Origin: Acinetobacter sp. B51(2017)
GTDB lineage: Bacteria; Pseudomonadota; Gammaproteobacteria; Pseudomonadales; Moraxellaceae
DNA length: 62,215 nt
Reading direction: 5' to 3'
NCBI RefSeq assembly: GCF_003711395.1
Contig: NZ_PJRJ01000018.1
Span: 1-62,215, forward strand
Made by a program: the position numbers and the translations under genes. This document shows, piece after piece, positions 62,215 to 62,215 of this stretch (positions within the stretch are counted from its first letter, which is position 1; the number at the start of each line of letters is the position of its first letter). The notes below the pieces were generated by a model, which was not told where the DNA came from, ran no database searches, and worked only from the letters and a program-made list of their open reading frames with translations.

Positions 62215-62215
62215 A
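62164..62215 (-). CDS. 3' end of an unidentified gene, paralogue of the left one (partial)
   Basis: Encodes the same C-terminus AKASLSAFDYIIRSGQ and stop as the left end, reading leftward into the window. The downstream sequences of the two copies diverge at once after the stop. This argues for gene paralogy rather than an insertion sequence, whose copies would share their non-coding ends. Identity is unknown from this fragment. Confidence 0.6.
   Translation of the reverse strand, partial: AKASLSAFDYIIRSGQ

Noticed and set aside
1..62215. CRISPR arrays, tRNA or rRNA genes, prophage or integrase genes
   Set aside because: No regularly spaced repeats, cloverleaf sequences, ribosomal RNA segments or recombinase/capsid proteins were seen on either strand.

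Overview
This window looks like chromosomal DNA of an Acinetobacter species or a very close relative in the Moraxellaceae. I infer this from protein flavour and synteny, without a database search. Supporting signs are an AT-leaning base composition, a fused TyrA-AroA protein next to hisC and pheA, neighbouring rapA and rluA, an integral-membrane AlkB-type hydroxylase, the fatty acid desaturase/ferredoxin reductase pair beside a FabR/DesT-like repressor, and many short Acinetobacter-style lipoproteins. I found no rRNA, tRNA, CRISPR array, prophage or insertion sequence.

Layout. Positions 1-52 and 62164-62215 are the last codons of two near-identical genes that point into the window from both sides. 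Between them lie about 63 genes on both strands. 0.2-6.2 kb: an Ala-rich lipoprotein, a YeeE/YedE sulfur transporter, a nitronate monooxygenase-like enzyme, dusB, a DUF1615 lipoprotein and a HAD phosphatase. 6.3-9.3 kb: a desaturase cassette (desaturase, electron-transfer reductase, divergent TetR regulator). 9.4-16.6 kb: rapA, rluA, a degenerate EntB-like aryl carrier protein, an HbpS/GlcG protein with a long structured 3' region, hemL and thiE. 16.7-25.7 kb: an Mpo1-like membrane protein, two tandem CYTH-CHAD proteins, DUF4105, DUF3144, a PhzF protein, a flavin reductase, an MFS transporter and an M23 lipoprotein. 25.8-38.6 kb: a tiny Gln/Lys-rich protein, rluE, a thioesterase, an AT-rich DUF2971 gene that looks inserted, an M61 peptidase, dacC, ndh, slyD, a HExxH lipoprotein, a photolyase, yaaA and a hydrolase.

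38.7-43.2 kb is an aromatic/histidine operon (pheA, hisC, tyrA-aroA) transcribed leftward. 43.5-49.4 kb holds an acyl-CoA synthetase, a DJ-1-like protein without the usual cysteine, ybiB, an alkB-like hydroxylase, a DUF1315 gene and nadK. 49.6-53.4 kb holds PBP1b with an overlapping small lipoprotein, a Nudix-ThiE fusion, and hemP behind a clear Fur box. 53.5-55.9 kb is a ygiW-qseB-qseC two-component operon. The end holds a GspE/PilB-type ATPase, trmO, fpr and several small lipoproteins, two of which are tandem paralogues.

Most of the window is housekeeping: cell wall (PBP1b, DacC, M23), RNA modification (DusB, RluA, RluE, TrmO), redox and envelope stress (YaaA, Fpr, YgiW, Ndh), and lipid metabolism (desaturase, acyl-CoA synthetase, AlkB-like). 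I did not find a clear multi-gene novel defence or biosynthetic system. The least explained items are the pseudo-isochorismatase/aryl-carrier protein, the CYTH-CHAD pair with one eroded CHAD domain, the structured RNA region at 13882-14094, the Gln/Lys-rich microprotein, the HExxH lipoprotein and the inverted repeated gene ends.
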